This document shows, piece by piece, positions 13,401-25,599 of a stretch of 64,000 nucleotides of DNA. The stretch comes from Allacma fusca. Lineage: Eukaryota > Arthropoda > Collembola > Symphypleona > Sminthuridae. Position 1 is the first letter of the stretch. Each line of letters begins with the position of its first letter. The stretch lies in assembly GCA_947179485.1 (NCBI GenBank), contig OX359250.1, forward strand, positions 10,787,575-10,851,574. Reading direction: 5' to 3'. A model generated the notes under the pieces. That model worked only from the letters and a program-made list of their open reading frames with translations, searched no databases and was not told the origin of the DNA. A program made the translations under genes and the position numbers.

Positions 13401-16371
13401 TATTTTCAGAGTACGGTGCGTAAGTACACTGGCCCCTTTCTCCAGATCGTTCAGCGCAGAGATATTTTTTATACCCAATTTTGAAGCCCATAAAACTATA
13501 GATTCAAGCTAGAGTCAACATCATTGTTTTGGAATTATTATTTTAAAAATGTCAAATCAGAATGAAAGACCCCCGCCACGAGACACCCCAGGGCCATTGT
13601 CAGGTTTCGAGGAAGGTTGACACTTCGGAATTCCCAGAAAGGGGGGGGGGGTAAATTTTTTAAAAAGACGAATCTAACTAACAAGGATTCCCGAAAATTT
13701 TAGATTCCGCCATTTTGTGATGAATTTTTATTAAAACTAGAAGCCTAGCTTGCATTCTGTAGTGAGATGTAAAGAAGGAAAGTTGGAAAAAGATTATACA
13801 CAATTTCGAACGTTCTGCTTGTTTGAGTTAAGCAGAGGTTTATATTTTATAAATAATTACATGTACACAGGACATACATACATGGAAATCTTAGCTTTAG
13901 TATCTTATTAAACATAAATCATAAAATTCAGCGATGATTTTCTAGAACAATAAAAGGTTGAAAGAAATTTTTTTTTAATATTTCACGAGGTTTTTATAAT
14001 TAAAAAAAAATATCAAAATTATAATTTTATTCATGAAAATTGGGGGCGGGAAGTATCACATACTGTCCTTTCCCTCTCATTATGTTCCACTTGTTCCAAG
14101 CTTCCTGGAATCAGCAGCAATTATTCTAAAAACAAAAGTAACATTTCCAAGGATCTAAATGTACATCTGACTGTCTGACTATACATACATGAGCAGGAAA
14201 TAGCGTTTGGAGGAGCTGAAATACTTGTTCATTGTGTGTCAGGAGGGTATTGTAGTGTCGATAGATGCAGGGAATAAATAGAGCACGGGGTTACCTGTGA
14301 CAAAGTAAAAGTTAATTTATTAGTCAGTTTTGTCTGAGGGAACTTTTGTGATGTTCGAGTCTCACATTCAGAGCAAGAGTGAATGTAGCGTTCGGTTTTT
14401 TGGCATTAAGGCATCTTGGAGTTACGGTTGCCTCAGGTCCCCGCTGAGGGATGCTGGGATGGGATGCCATAGAAGAGTGCAACTAGTAAGTAATAACAAT
14501 AATAACACAGGAGTAAGAACTCATACATACATATGAGTCATACATACACACAAGAATTAAAGCATTCTCTTCTCTGATCTCATACGTATATATACAGAGG
14601 AATTTAAGCATTCTCTTCCCTGCTTGGTTGATTGCGAGATGAAAGGGTTCATTCAAATAAAATCCTATTACGCTCACATGGAAATAAAAGACCACACCTT
14701 ATCATCATTTTTTTTCACCCTCTTGCAAAATATCATGTCAGTTTTCAACCACCTAACCTCCCTACGTTCACAATGTAAGATAATTGGAAGCCATACTATT
14801 TGCTCATTGTCATCAGGTTTTGCGTGCACACCCACTCCCTTGGGGTCGGTTTCTCACTGCGTACCCCATCCCTAAAAACCTTTTTCTCATTTGACATGAT
14901 GCTTGAACAAAACCATTTCCTGTTTTTACCTGCTGCTATACACTGAGTTTTGTACATCAATATCCTGACAGTATAGAAGTCTTTGGCTTAGGATAGCAGG
15001 GGAATAGAAGCAGAAGCAGAGGTAAAAAGTAAAAAGCTCAAGTTTCGTGCTACTTTTGAGCAACCATTCCTTCCTCCTCACTGTACGTGTCTCGGTAGTA
15101 AACAGGGTTGTGTGCAGTGGCCCTTCCCTCGTTGCTGGGAGCTAAAAAAATTCGGTAAGTATTTCAACACATTTTCAATAAAATAATAACAAAAAAGCTG
15201 AGAAGGAGTTGCTTTTGTAAGTATATAAATCACTGCTCGTAGTAGTATTAAAGACGGTAGTAAGTTGCATTACCATGGATTTTTAAATGACTTCATGATA
15301 ATAATAATTATTGATAAGTGACTTCAATGTTGTTATTACCCAATAAAATGACAGCAAAACAAGATAAGTTGCTCGAACCCTCATAGTGAGTTACAAATAT
15401 TTAGCGTCCAAAAAAAATTATAAACAAGATCAACGTGTTCATTAATAATCTTCACGTCAAATCGGGCCTCAATAAAATCCTCTATTTATCTAGAATCCTA
15501 GAAAATACTGCAGTATTATGGATTAGTAGCAAAAAAATCCAACATCCTGTGATCATACAGGAATTTACAAAGACATTATTTTTTGTAATTACTTTTACAA
15601 TTTCTTTAAAAAATAATAATAAAATTCAGGAAAGAGCACTGCGGCTGGCCGATTCCAAACCTTAAATATAACATGTACATATGGAGATTCAATATTTATA
15701 ACGAATAAGCAAAGACTACGTGTGTTTATATTAATATCATTTACCCCTTCAAATTTATATACGCAAAAGTATCTGGGATTTTTAAGTATTGATAAAAATT
15801 GGCATCATTCGATTCTATTCTTTTTCTAGCCATAACACCTCTTGGAACTACACATAGTCAAATCATGAGTCACGACGTGACTTTATGTTTTTTAATAATG
15901 TTTACTAAATATTTGCAGGTGATATAATTTCTTCGTAATTTTTGTGCATATTCTATAAATCATGGGATTTTGGAATTTTGGATCTTTTTTATTATTGACT
16001 GGAGATTTAGTGTTTTTATGGTTAGATTTGACGAATATTATTTTAAAATGTTGATCTTGTTTATAGTTTTTTCCGGGTGCTAAATGTACAATAATTAACT
16101 ATTATATATATAATAATAATAATCTTTATTCAGGTCGATTTTAATAATTAACTATTATGGGGGGTTATGAAACTTATCCCTCGGCTTTTTTTCTTCTTAG
16201 GTATTTTATTTTGACTTCTCTAAAAATCTTGGAACCAAACGCAAATCAATCGTTGTTAGTTCTTGGAAGCAGTTGTACGTTGTAAACGAGTCTTAGATGC
16301 AGTTGAGTATTTATAACGGCTATTTCTAGGCGTCGTTGATTTTTTCCCAGATTATTATTTTGGGGGAACAA

Positions 16372-16505
16372 GTCCAGTTTACGAGCTATAGTATCGATTT
16401 TTATGAAAATTAGTGTAATAATTCGTTAGAATCTGAAAGTATTTTGTTGTAGTCCACAACTTGTGAATATTTGAGTTTTCGAGGTATGGGGTCACAGGTC
16501 ACCTA
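16372..16505 (+). repeat. Interspersed repeat, copy 1
   Basis: Starts at GTCCAGTTTACGAGCT and shares, in the same order, GTTAGAATCTGAAAG and a closing TCGAGGTATGGGGTCA block with copies 2 and 3. It is the most diverged of the three. Confidence 0.5.
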
Positions 16506-17338
16506 TGTAAACATAACTCTAGTAAATGCTTTTAAAGCATGTCCTGCACACTTGTTTGGTGTTAATGGTGAAGACAAATTGAGCTGTGTAATACAAGCAT
16601 TGACATAAGAGAGATTCATTTGCTTATTCAAGTATCTACTTAATGACTGACTTCCCTTTTCTTGTTACTGATTCCTTGTTATCACTTCCCCATACAAATA
16701 ACATGCTCAATATACATATACCCACTGGACTTATACTTTATTTAGGCCCCCTCAAATACTCATCCCTTTAAGGTCCGAATTTTGATCGCATTGCAGTGGG
16801 AGTACATTTTTTAGTGGGACGTTATCTTGTTTATTTGGCTTCCAAGATCTGTAGTAAGTATCAAGCATAGTAAAATTATTATTATCATTAAGTCAATTAA
16901 AAATTCATGGTAATGTAACCACCCTGTGTATTACTATTACGAGCCTTGATTTATAAGTATGACAAATGCACCTCTTTCTAAGCCATTTTGCAATTATTTT
17001 ATTTAATAATTTGTAATGATAATTTTTATGCTACGCGGATTAATATATTCCAAAGTGTATGAAGTAACTTTATTCATAATAAGAATAAATTATTCCAAGT
17101 GCTACAAACTCAACCAGAGTACACTACGAGTGTCGCATGCTTCTAACAATCAACCAGTGAGTTCGCATGTAAACGTCAGTGTTATTAGCTAAATTGGAAG
17201 TACAGCGTTTTGTGTCTAAATTGTCACAGGCAAGTCCTTGTAAAGTTGGAACGCTTTTAGGGTTCTGACCCCCGGGATGAATTTACTTTTGTCAAAATTC
17301 AGTGAGAATTTGTATCTATTTAGAAAAGCTAGATATAT

Positions 17339-17478
17339 GTCCAGTTTACTAGCTCGTCTTAGAGTTTGATAAAACTTGGTGAATGTAAGATATGGTAAAC
17401 TCAATGCGCTCGTTAGGAATCTGAAAGAACTTTACTCGGGAGACTTACAGTTTCCGAGATATTAGAGGTCAAAGTTCG
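17339..17478 (+). repeat. Interspersed repeat, copy 2
   Basis: Ordered blocks CCAGTTTACTAGCTC, GTTAGGAATCTGAAAGAA, GACTTACAG and AGAGGTCAAA line up with copy 3 in the opposite orientation, with variable spacers. Non-coding; the family type is unknown (SINE- or MITE-like by size). Confidence 0.65.
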
Positions 17479-17896
17479 CTTGCGTAATTTAATGTATTTG
17501 CACTTGTATTTTTATCTTGTGTGCACTGCAACTTTCCCAGCATTACTCACCTGCTAAACCGGTGTTTATTTAGAATAACCTCATTAGACTAACCCTTTTG
17601 GGGAAAGTAATTTATTCCTGCCAGGAATTTACTTCAGATATTGAGAAGTCCGTAAAAGAATTGATTCAATCAATTTTAATTTTGGTTAGGTGAGGTCCAA
17701 AATGCATAAATATGGGCTTGAAGATTATTCACATTACAATCCTATAACAATTATGTACATAAAATCTTCTTGGTTAGGTTAATCAATTTATAAAATTTCA
17801 ATACTTTTAGTATTACGACTCTATAATGATTGCATAAAATTTTATTAGTTTTCGTTAATGTATTAATCCCACTTTTACTCAGTAACTCACACCTTC

Positions 17897-18030
17897 TGGA
17901 ACAAATTTGACCTGTTATATCTGTAAGTTCCTGCTGTAAAATTCTTTCAGATTCATAATCAGCGCACGGAGATGACCAACTAGATCAAGTTCCATACACA
18001 TCTAACTATAAGAGGAGCTAGTAAACTGGG
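17897..18030 (-). repeat. Interspersed repeat, copy 3 (inverted)
   Basis: Read on the minus strand it gives CCAGTTTACTAGCTCCTCTT, ATGAATCTGAAAGAATTT, AACTTACAG and ACAGGTCAAA, the same block order as copy 2. No clear terminal repeats or target duplication were found. Confidence 0.65.
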
Positions 18031-19934
18031 CTTGTTCCAAATATCTACTAGTATCTCACATTGTGTCATTTTTTTCCCTTAAAACAAAAATTCGGCGAAC
18101 CTTCCAATCGCAAATTATGTTTCATACAAGACTAATATTGATCCAATGATATGCGGGGAAATTAATGCAAAATAACTTGTCGCAAGTTCCAAAAATCTTC
18201 TAACCATTTGTGTCGGTACCCTTGCCCTGACTCATGAAAGCATTGAGTCATACTAATTATAACGTAAATATATTGTTATTGCAATCCTATGAGCTTAGGA
18301 AATTTATAGGCCTTGTTCATTAGATTACATCATATGTGAATATTTGTCCGTCCTGATTTGAAGGCTATACAAAATGCTTGGGTTTGATTAAAGTTGCTAT
18401 TTGGCTCGGAATTCCAGTTTTTTGATCAGTAGGTAAGGAAAGTCCTCTGAAATATTGTACGGAGGGGTTTCCATAAGAAAGAGAGCTTACATACGGAGGT
18501 AGTATAACCCGAGGGATTATATTCGGAGGGATTATATCTAGACTCCAAAATAATGTAACTCAAACCCATTTTAACCCCTTTTTACTAACAGTAGTAAAAG
18601 TCCGTGTCCTTTGAGAATTCGGTGACAGCATCAATTGACTTTTACAGTTTGAATTTTTTAGTTATGGATTTAGGGTTTTGCTAATTTGCGGAAGGTCTGG
18701 TCGGGAAACATATGTAATTTGCGTGAGGTCAGGAAAAAAATGCACCTTCCATGTCCGTATTTGATAAAATATTGATTGAAAATGATGATTGAATGTCGGT
18801 TCGAATGACCGAAACTTGATAGAGGGGAAAAAACACTCAAACTCCAGCTGAAACATAAAAAACACGTAACCCGAACCTGGTACGTGTCCCATATACCTGC
18901 ATGATTGGAAATTTTTGACGTGTGCGCCATAGATAGGTCACCCTCGACATTCGTGCAAATACGGGCAAGACTCTGTAGACCTCGTAATTCTGACACAGTT
19001 GTCTTAAAGTTGCTACAGATGCGCTGCATGCAGTGAAAGTCCCACGTCATCATATTTTTAAACATCATCTACTCTACTCATTGATTACAACAAAGTTTAA
19101 ATGGAATACTTCGGTCCCGCACCTCAGGTGTGACCTCCAGAGGTCAAGTTATTAGCTTGCATTTACTCCGTAATCGTGATGTAAATTCATTTGGTCTCTG
19201 GAGGTCACGGATATTGTGTTCCAAATTCCGGAACCCCGTCGTCCCATTCAAACATTGTTGTTGTACTCGATTTTTTTTCTGCCAAAGAAAGCTCGAATTA
19301 TTTTCGTAGTTCCTTCTGAGTAACATGTTGTCAATCTCCTGACGTCCCACTGATTAAAAGGGACCCGTCCTCAAATCAATGAATGAGTTGTCCCAACGTC
19401 CCAACCTCCGGTCAGCTACTGAGTTCCTGACCCTCCGCTAATTATTAAGTTCTTGACACATCCCGACCTCCCACAAATTAGTGTGACCCATGGAATTGAG
19501 GCTGTACCGGGTAAACAAGTTGAGTTTTTGTCGTGGAATTAGGTATCCGGGGCACAGTGGGTGCTGATCCTTGAGTTTAACTGGATGGCCTAAGCGATTT
19601 ATGGATGGGTCGTGGGTCGTGATGAAATACGAGGAATATCATCAGTAAAATTCTGTGGAATATTTAGTGCATCACAACAAGTGTCAGTACCTCAAAATGT
19701 TTAGTAAGTCCTAAACATAACGAATGCTGTTCATGTCCCATAATCAAGTCATTTTGTTCGAAGCACAGTAAATTTAAAATTGTGACAATATATTGAACTT
19801 CGGTCACTGCTGTTGTTGTATGTCAGCTGTAGGAATATATGCCCTGTACAAATTTAGACTTTCTTGATGCCCACGAGCTATTAAATTGAAACTTCATAGA
19901 TAGCTAGGTAACAATTTATTTTGTTGGTACTGAA

Positions 19935-22900
19935 ATGATTTCAGCTGCCTTTCAAACCGTGCGAAACCACATCGCATCTTTAGATGAACAAAGTACAGAC
20001 TTGATTTTTCTCAAAACCCTCATGGAATCGCCAGTGATGGCGCATCTTCTGAAAGTGAGTATTATTCAAAATTGGAATTTGCACTTTTTCAAGCATGTGC
20101 ACGTTAAAACTTCAAGTGATCTCATTTTACATCTTCACCGAGTTCTTTTTTGGTTCAGGGTTTTCATAATTTTGGTTTGGTTTTGGCAGTTGATTTACGG
20201 TATGATGATAGCTGATATCTTTGGTTTGTTGGGTTTTCAACTCATTTTGGTATCGTTGGTATAAGTTTTAGTTTTCACCTTTGTGCTAGTTTTCTGACTC
20301 AGCCTTGATTGTTGTAATTAATCATTCAATTGTGACTTGTGACAACAGCGGAACGACATGTTCCGTCTGATTCCCATGTCAGTAAGCTCACAGGGAATAT
20401 GTCAGTTCAAAGCAATGTACATACTTGTAGAGCGTAATAAAATACCTCTGTGGCCTCTGGACACTCCAACCTTACTACTACTATGACCCTTCTGCCCCTC
20501 CGAAATTACTCAGTCCCGAGTAAACTCTGACAACGGGTTACAAAATTAATCCGGATTAAATAAAATTTCCAAAATTTACTCTCCCTCTCTCTCTCTCGAA
20601 CTGTTGAAATTTTCTGCAAAATTTCAATCCAGAAGGGTCCGGGTTAAGGTTTCTCCTTACATTCTACAAGTACACTGCTTTCGGCTGGTGTATTTCCTGG
20701 GAAATTACTGTATTTTCATCTTATCTCATGTCGGTGCAGGTTCAGGATAAACTTGAGAGCAACATCCCAGAGCTCATACCAGTGGGTACGGGGAATACCA
20801 CTTTGTGCAGTGATATTTGTCAAAGATACGACCGATCCTACCGAAAAGACGCCAAAGAGCTTACAAGTTTGCTACGAAATCGGGATTTTAAGGTGAGCTT
20901 TATTTCAGTAATAATAATTATTTTTATTCTATTTAACCGTTTGAATCAGGAAGCATTATGGGTTTATTATTTCTGTGAAATTTCCACAGGAGCTATTAAA
21001 AGCACACGACATGATTGCTGAAAAGTATTTGGAGACCAGTTCAGGGACCCCATGGGAGGAAAGGAAAAGCGGCGAAAAAGAATTACGTGATGTCGACCAG
21101 GAAGATGAGACTAATGTCATCTACAGCGAGCCAATACGAGTAATCGGACTGCGGAAATCCCACGATCAACCACTTGTAAGACAGTTTCATTTACCTCCTG
21201 TGACAATCCTCCTTTTAGAGTGGTTGAGTAGTTCATCTCAACTGCAAATGACTCTCACTAATTTGTGGGAGGTCGGGACTAACTGATTTATATGGTAGGA
21301 GTTCGGACTAAGTACTTTGCGGGATTTTGGGGGAGGGAGCTTACATTCAGCAATGCGCAAAAAATGAGCTCGTCGTTCCGGGTCGAAATACGCGTAATTT
21401 CCCTGAAAAAGTCCCGGGAAAGCACAGTACACGGCGAGATTCCCATGATACTATGGACATTCTCATATGCCATATATAAACTCACAGTCACAGTAGGGAA
21501 AGTCTAGAACATTAGATTCATATAATAGAGGATTTATTTAAAGGTAATTAAATTAAAAGTAAGCAAATTATCTGTCTTCTGAACCTACTGTAACTGTCAA
21601 GTCCGGGAAGGTGGACTCCAAGACATTGGAGAGCATTAAAGTATCTTTGTAAAAATGTAATGTAATTAATACACTGATTATTAAATATTGGCAACTTTTT
21701 CTAATTTTGGTAATCTAATTTTTCGTACTAATTTCCCTTCCTCCCACTCCCATAATGGCCGTTTTGGTAATTACTTAAGATTCCAATCATCAGAAGGAAT
21801 TTCGTTAGATCAAATGGAAAGATAGCTAAATAATTGTTTGCTCATCTTGTCTAAGGAGGGATTATTTAGTGAAATGTCTTGACGTCTTGAGCTTTCTCCC
21901 CCGATCTCCATCAATGTAATTATTGAGTTTTCGAACTCCAGAACTCCGTCAAATTGGTGAGACGCGACGCTCACTCCAAAGTTTGCTTGAGAAATATTAA
22001 AAACGTTCTTTTACTTTTACAGGGTGTTACAGTAGAGGAACAAGATGGATGTTTAGTTGTTGCAAGGATAATCAGTGGTGGTATGATCGATAGATTGGTA
22101 AGACATTGTTTTCATATTTTTCTTCATTAAAGAACCTAAGGAATTAAAGATGTAGAAAAAAAAACAGTGGAAATGATATTCAACTTTATAACAGGGTTTG
22201 CTTAAAATCGGTGACGTCATAATTGAAGTTAACACCAACAAGGTTGATACTCCTGATAAACTACAGCAAGAAATTGCCAAAGCCCGTGACTCGTTGCAGC
22301 TAAAAGTGGCGTCACCGTCGGAGGATAAACCTAATTTTGGATTGGGGCAGGTAGTATCTAAACAGGCCAATAAAGGCAATCATTCCACCACTCTCGATTG
22401 CCAAAAAACACTTGTAAGCATTGATTCCCAATCGGGAAAATATACAAATCCATTTAGCTTCCTTACACACACTGTCACTTGCAAAGTATACACAAAAATT
22501 TAATGATTTGGTTCCCCAATTGGGACCACAATGGTCGGCACACAATTCACATTCCAAGTACATTGTACAATTTGACACAATAATCTTGTAATCTTGGCAT
22601 TGTCATGTCTAGTAGCTTCACTGTCAAAAGCTCTGTAGCCTTCATGTGATCCAGTATTTCTTTGTATTCATTTTTCTTAAATCTTCAACTCATCTGCTTG
22701 ATTTTCAAACGCACCCAAAAATGCACAGTTCAAAATATCCTCTTAACTATCACTTTGTCACAACTTCGATATCCTTCAAAAATAAACTCTTGTCTGCTTA
22801 AAAGCTCATACGATCAAAAAAAAAGAAGACATGAGAAGGATTTCTCTTCCTTCATTATCAAGTGCAATATTCACTTCTGTCGCTATATATATACGTACAG

Positions 22901-25599
22901 CAAAATCTTGGCTCTCTCTTTGTGGTGGTAATGGTTTCTTTCTTAATTAATTTATGCTCACTTTGCATGCTAGTGGACTCACATTAAAACTATTTTCTTC
23001 CATAGTGGTGTGTAGTTTGTGTTCACTTCTCAATAATTGGGGTAGGGCTTAATAGATTTCTATATTATCGGCTTTTTAACTTACTCTGTAATATTTTTCT
23101 GGAGTCTTTCAGTGTACTATTTCAACTTGACTATTTGATTGAAAAAAAAAATAATATTAGTATCAACAGGCTTAATATTTTTCTTCCATTTAAAATACGG
23201 AGTGAAATATCCCTTTGATGTTTGGGGTGGCGTGTTTTGACTGATGGTGTGAATAACGTTTGTAAAAAAACATATTTTGTTTGCTCTATCACTTTTCGTT
23301 ACTAGTGTTTCATGCGGGCGTTATTTGCTTATGATCCGGCCTTGGACACTCTGTTACCTTGTAAAGAAATTGGACTTGGATTTCATATGGGTGACATCCT
23401 ACATATCGTAGACCAGTCGGATCCAAACTGGTGGCAAGCAAAGAAAGTAAGTCAGTACTTTCAATTATACACTCATGGTCAGCTATGTTATGTACATATG
23501 TATGTAGTATGGGGATTTGTATTTGTCTGCTTGTTTGCTCTGCACCTCTGTAATTATTTTATGTTTGTAATAAAATTAGGTTGGTGAAAGCTGTGTGGGC
23601 TTGATTCCTTCTCGTGAGCTCGAAGAAAGGCGAGCTGCGTTTGTCCGTCCAGAAGCAGATTTTATTCATTCCATTGGTATTTCAAGTTTCTTTTATTTGA
23701 GAGATTTAATGACAATTTGTAAAGACTCAATTATAAGGGATGATGTTGGTGGAAGGTGTTTGTGNNNNNNNNNNNNNNNNNNNNNNNNNNNNNNNNNNNN
23801 NNNNNNNNNNNNNNNNNNNNNNNNNNNNNNNNNNNNNNNNNNNNNNNNNNNNNNNNNNNNNNNNNNNNNNNNNNNNNNNNNNNNNNNNNNNNNNNNNNNN
23901 NNNNNNNNNNNNNNNNNNNNNNNNNNNNNNNNNNNNNNNNNNNNNNNNNNNNNNNNNNNNNNNNAGCGGCTTCAGCAGCAGGATGACTTTGAACGACAGC
24001 ATGGCTTTTCGTCTCGGCCTATCTCTGTAAGTTTTTTCTCCTATGAGTTATTATTAGTAGAGCAGTTTGACTATTGAGAGACATGCTAGTCATGTTTTTA
24101 GGCTCTGCTGTAGTTCATACAAAAAAGATCGTGTGTATTGAATGTACATACTACACTACTTTTTTTTTGTACTTGTTAATTATGCAAGAAACCATTTTAC
24201 GTTGTATTCTGCGATTGAAAGCGTACTGAAATTATGTTGAGATTTTTAAATATTTCAAATGAGGAAGTGAGAAAACAGTAATAGTAAGCAAACAAAATTA
24301 TTTTAATTAATAATAAGTCTCTTGTATTGTAGAGAAGGTATCAAAACATGTCTCGCCAGCCCATGGACGGGTTTGGTAAATAATATTCGATTCCCCCATT
24401 TTCTAGCACACTTTCTTCCAGGTTTTTCAAAATTTATTCCATGTACCGAGTTCAAAAACTCTGGATTTAGTGTTAAAGGAAGTAGAGCAAAGTCAGGATA
24501 TTCTTGGGAAAACTGCTGAAAGTTTTTAATTTTTGAATCAAATTCTAAAACTTTACAAAAGAACCTTTGAAGAAATCGTAGCAAAAGCATTTTGAATGCA
24601 TCATAAAATCGTTTGTGGCTTTTTTTTGCCCAGTGTCAAAGTACTTGTTAGCTTAAAACACAACTGTTTACTTATTGTCCCGAGATGTTCTTTAAGCTTT
24701 CAAGATCTTGAAAGCTTCAACATTTTCAAATTAATATTCAGGGGGTAGGGTTTCGAAAAACAGGCCTGATGTACTATGACGGAAAAGCATAAACGTGCAT
24801 GTTATTTATTGAAATATTTTCTTACAGTTTGACCGGACAAGCTCCATTCGATACAGTTCGAGACGAGCTAGGACTTTAGAGTCTATTGCATCTCTATATG
24901 AGGTAAGTACAGAATGACCATAACCATTGCAACCCTAGTCCATACAAGGGAATGTTTTTCATAAAATATTTGATTCCCCCAGTTTGGAGAAAATTCAAAT
25001 CCATATTTTCTAAGAATTACTGCATTGACGTATGTCCAAATTTGGGGTCACAGGGGTCATAATCTCGAAGCAAAGTATAAAAATTTGAGAGATTTCAAAG
25101 CAACAATTTTTTTTAAAAATCGATTTTGATGCGTCAAAATATTTCCTGAAATTTTACGTGAGAAAAAAAAATAATTGTTTTGAAATTCTTCGAAATTTTC
25201 ATGTTAGTTTCCAAATTTGTTTGAGCCCAAATGGGCACTGAAGTAAATCTGTGAGGCTAAATTTGCACCAAACTGGGGGAAATAAATAATTTTTAGATTC
25301 ATTTCCTTTTGTGGGATGTAATACGGTCTGGTTATTTTAACTGTTTCCAATTTATTACTAACAATGAGAAAGTATTTACGATCGGGAAATAAATAAGTTA
25401 TTATCATTATCTTTTTAAATAGGAAGATGACGTTCGACAAACTGTCGAGGATAGCCAAAGTATTCAGCGTTTATATTCTCCTTACTTCGACTTAGTGGTT
25501 GTGAATGAAGACTTCGATGAAACTTTCAGGCGGGTGGTCCAGGCCATTGACTCTCTAAATACAGACTACCAATGGGTTCCGGTGTCGTGGGTTTATTAA
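19935..25599 (+). CDS. vari: MAGUK p55 family scaffold (varicose / MPP2-MPP6 type), interrupted by an assembly gap
   Basis: Membrane-associated scaffold; the fly homologue varicose organises septate junctions. Visible exons: 19935-20054, 20740-20892, 20990-21175, 22023-22097, 22195-22413 (a second donor at 22,351 would give a shorter form), 23306-23446, 23580-23676, then after the gap ~23967-24026, 24828-24902, 25423-25599. In order: two L27 domains ([16 protein letters not shown] onward), a PDZ domain ([20 protein letters not shown]), an SH3 domain ([20 protein letters not shown] to PNWWQAKK, then [15 protein letters not shown]) and the end of a guanylate-kinase-like domain ([20 protein letters not shown], ending QWVPVSWVY). 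The guanylate-kinase P-loop and nucleotide-binding part are missing and must lie in the N gap at 23,765-23,964. The Gln-rich exon just after the gap ([13 protein letters not shown]) is not typical of the family. Confidence 0.9.
23765..23964. other. Assembly gap (200 N)
   Basis: Exactly 200 N, the usual placeholder for a gap of unknown size. It sits inside the MAGUK gene, where the first two thirds of the guanylate-kinase-like domain should be encoded, so the true missing length is probably well over 200 bp. Confidence 0.98.

Larger units (their letters stand above)
10467..19934. other. Gene-poor region
   Basis: About 9.5 kb without a gene I can support. It contains a (GA)n run near 12,476, a run of at least nine G near 13,640, a short AT-rich microsatellite near 16,108 and diverged interspersed repeats (three copies listed separately). 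Upstream non-coding exons or enhancers of the MAGUK gene at 19,935 could lie here. Open frames such as 18,670-19,068 (-) have no recognisable domain and no splice context. Confidence 0.5.

Noticed and set aside
18780..18815. GGTTCGAAT resembling a tRNA T-arm
   Set aside because: No acceptor, D or anticodon arms can be formed around it.
18670..19068. 132-codon minus-strand ORF in the gene-poor region
   Set aside because: Composition without a domain, overlaps another frame, no splice context.
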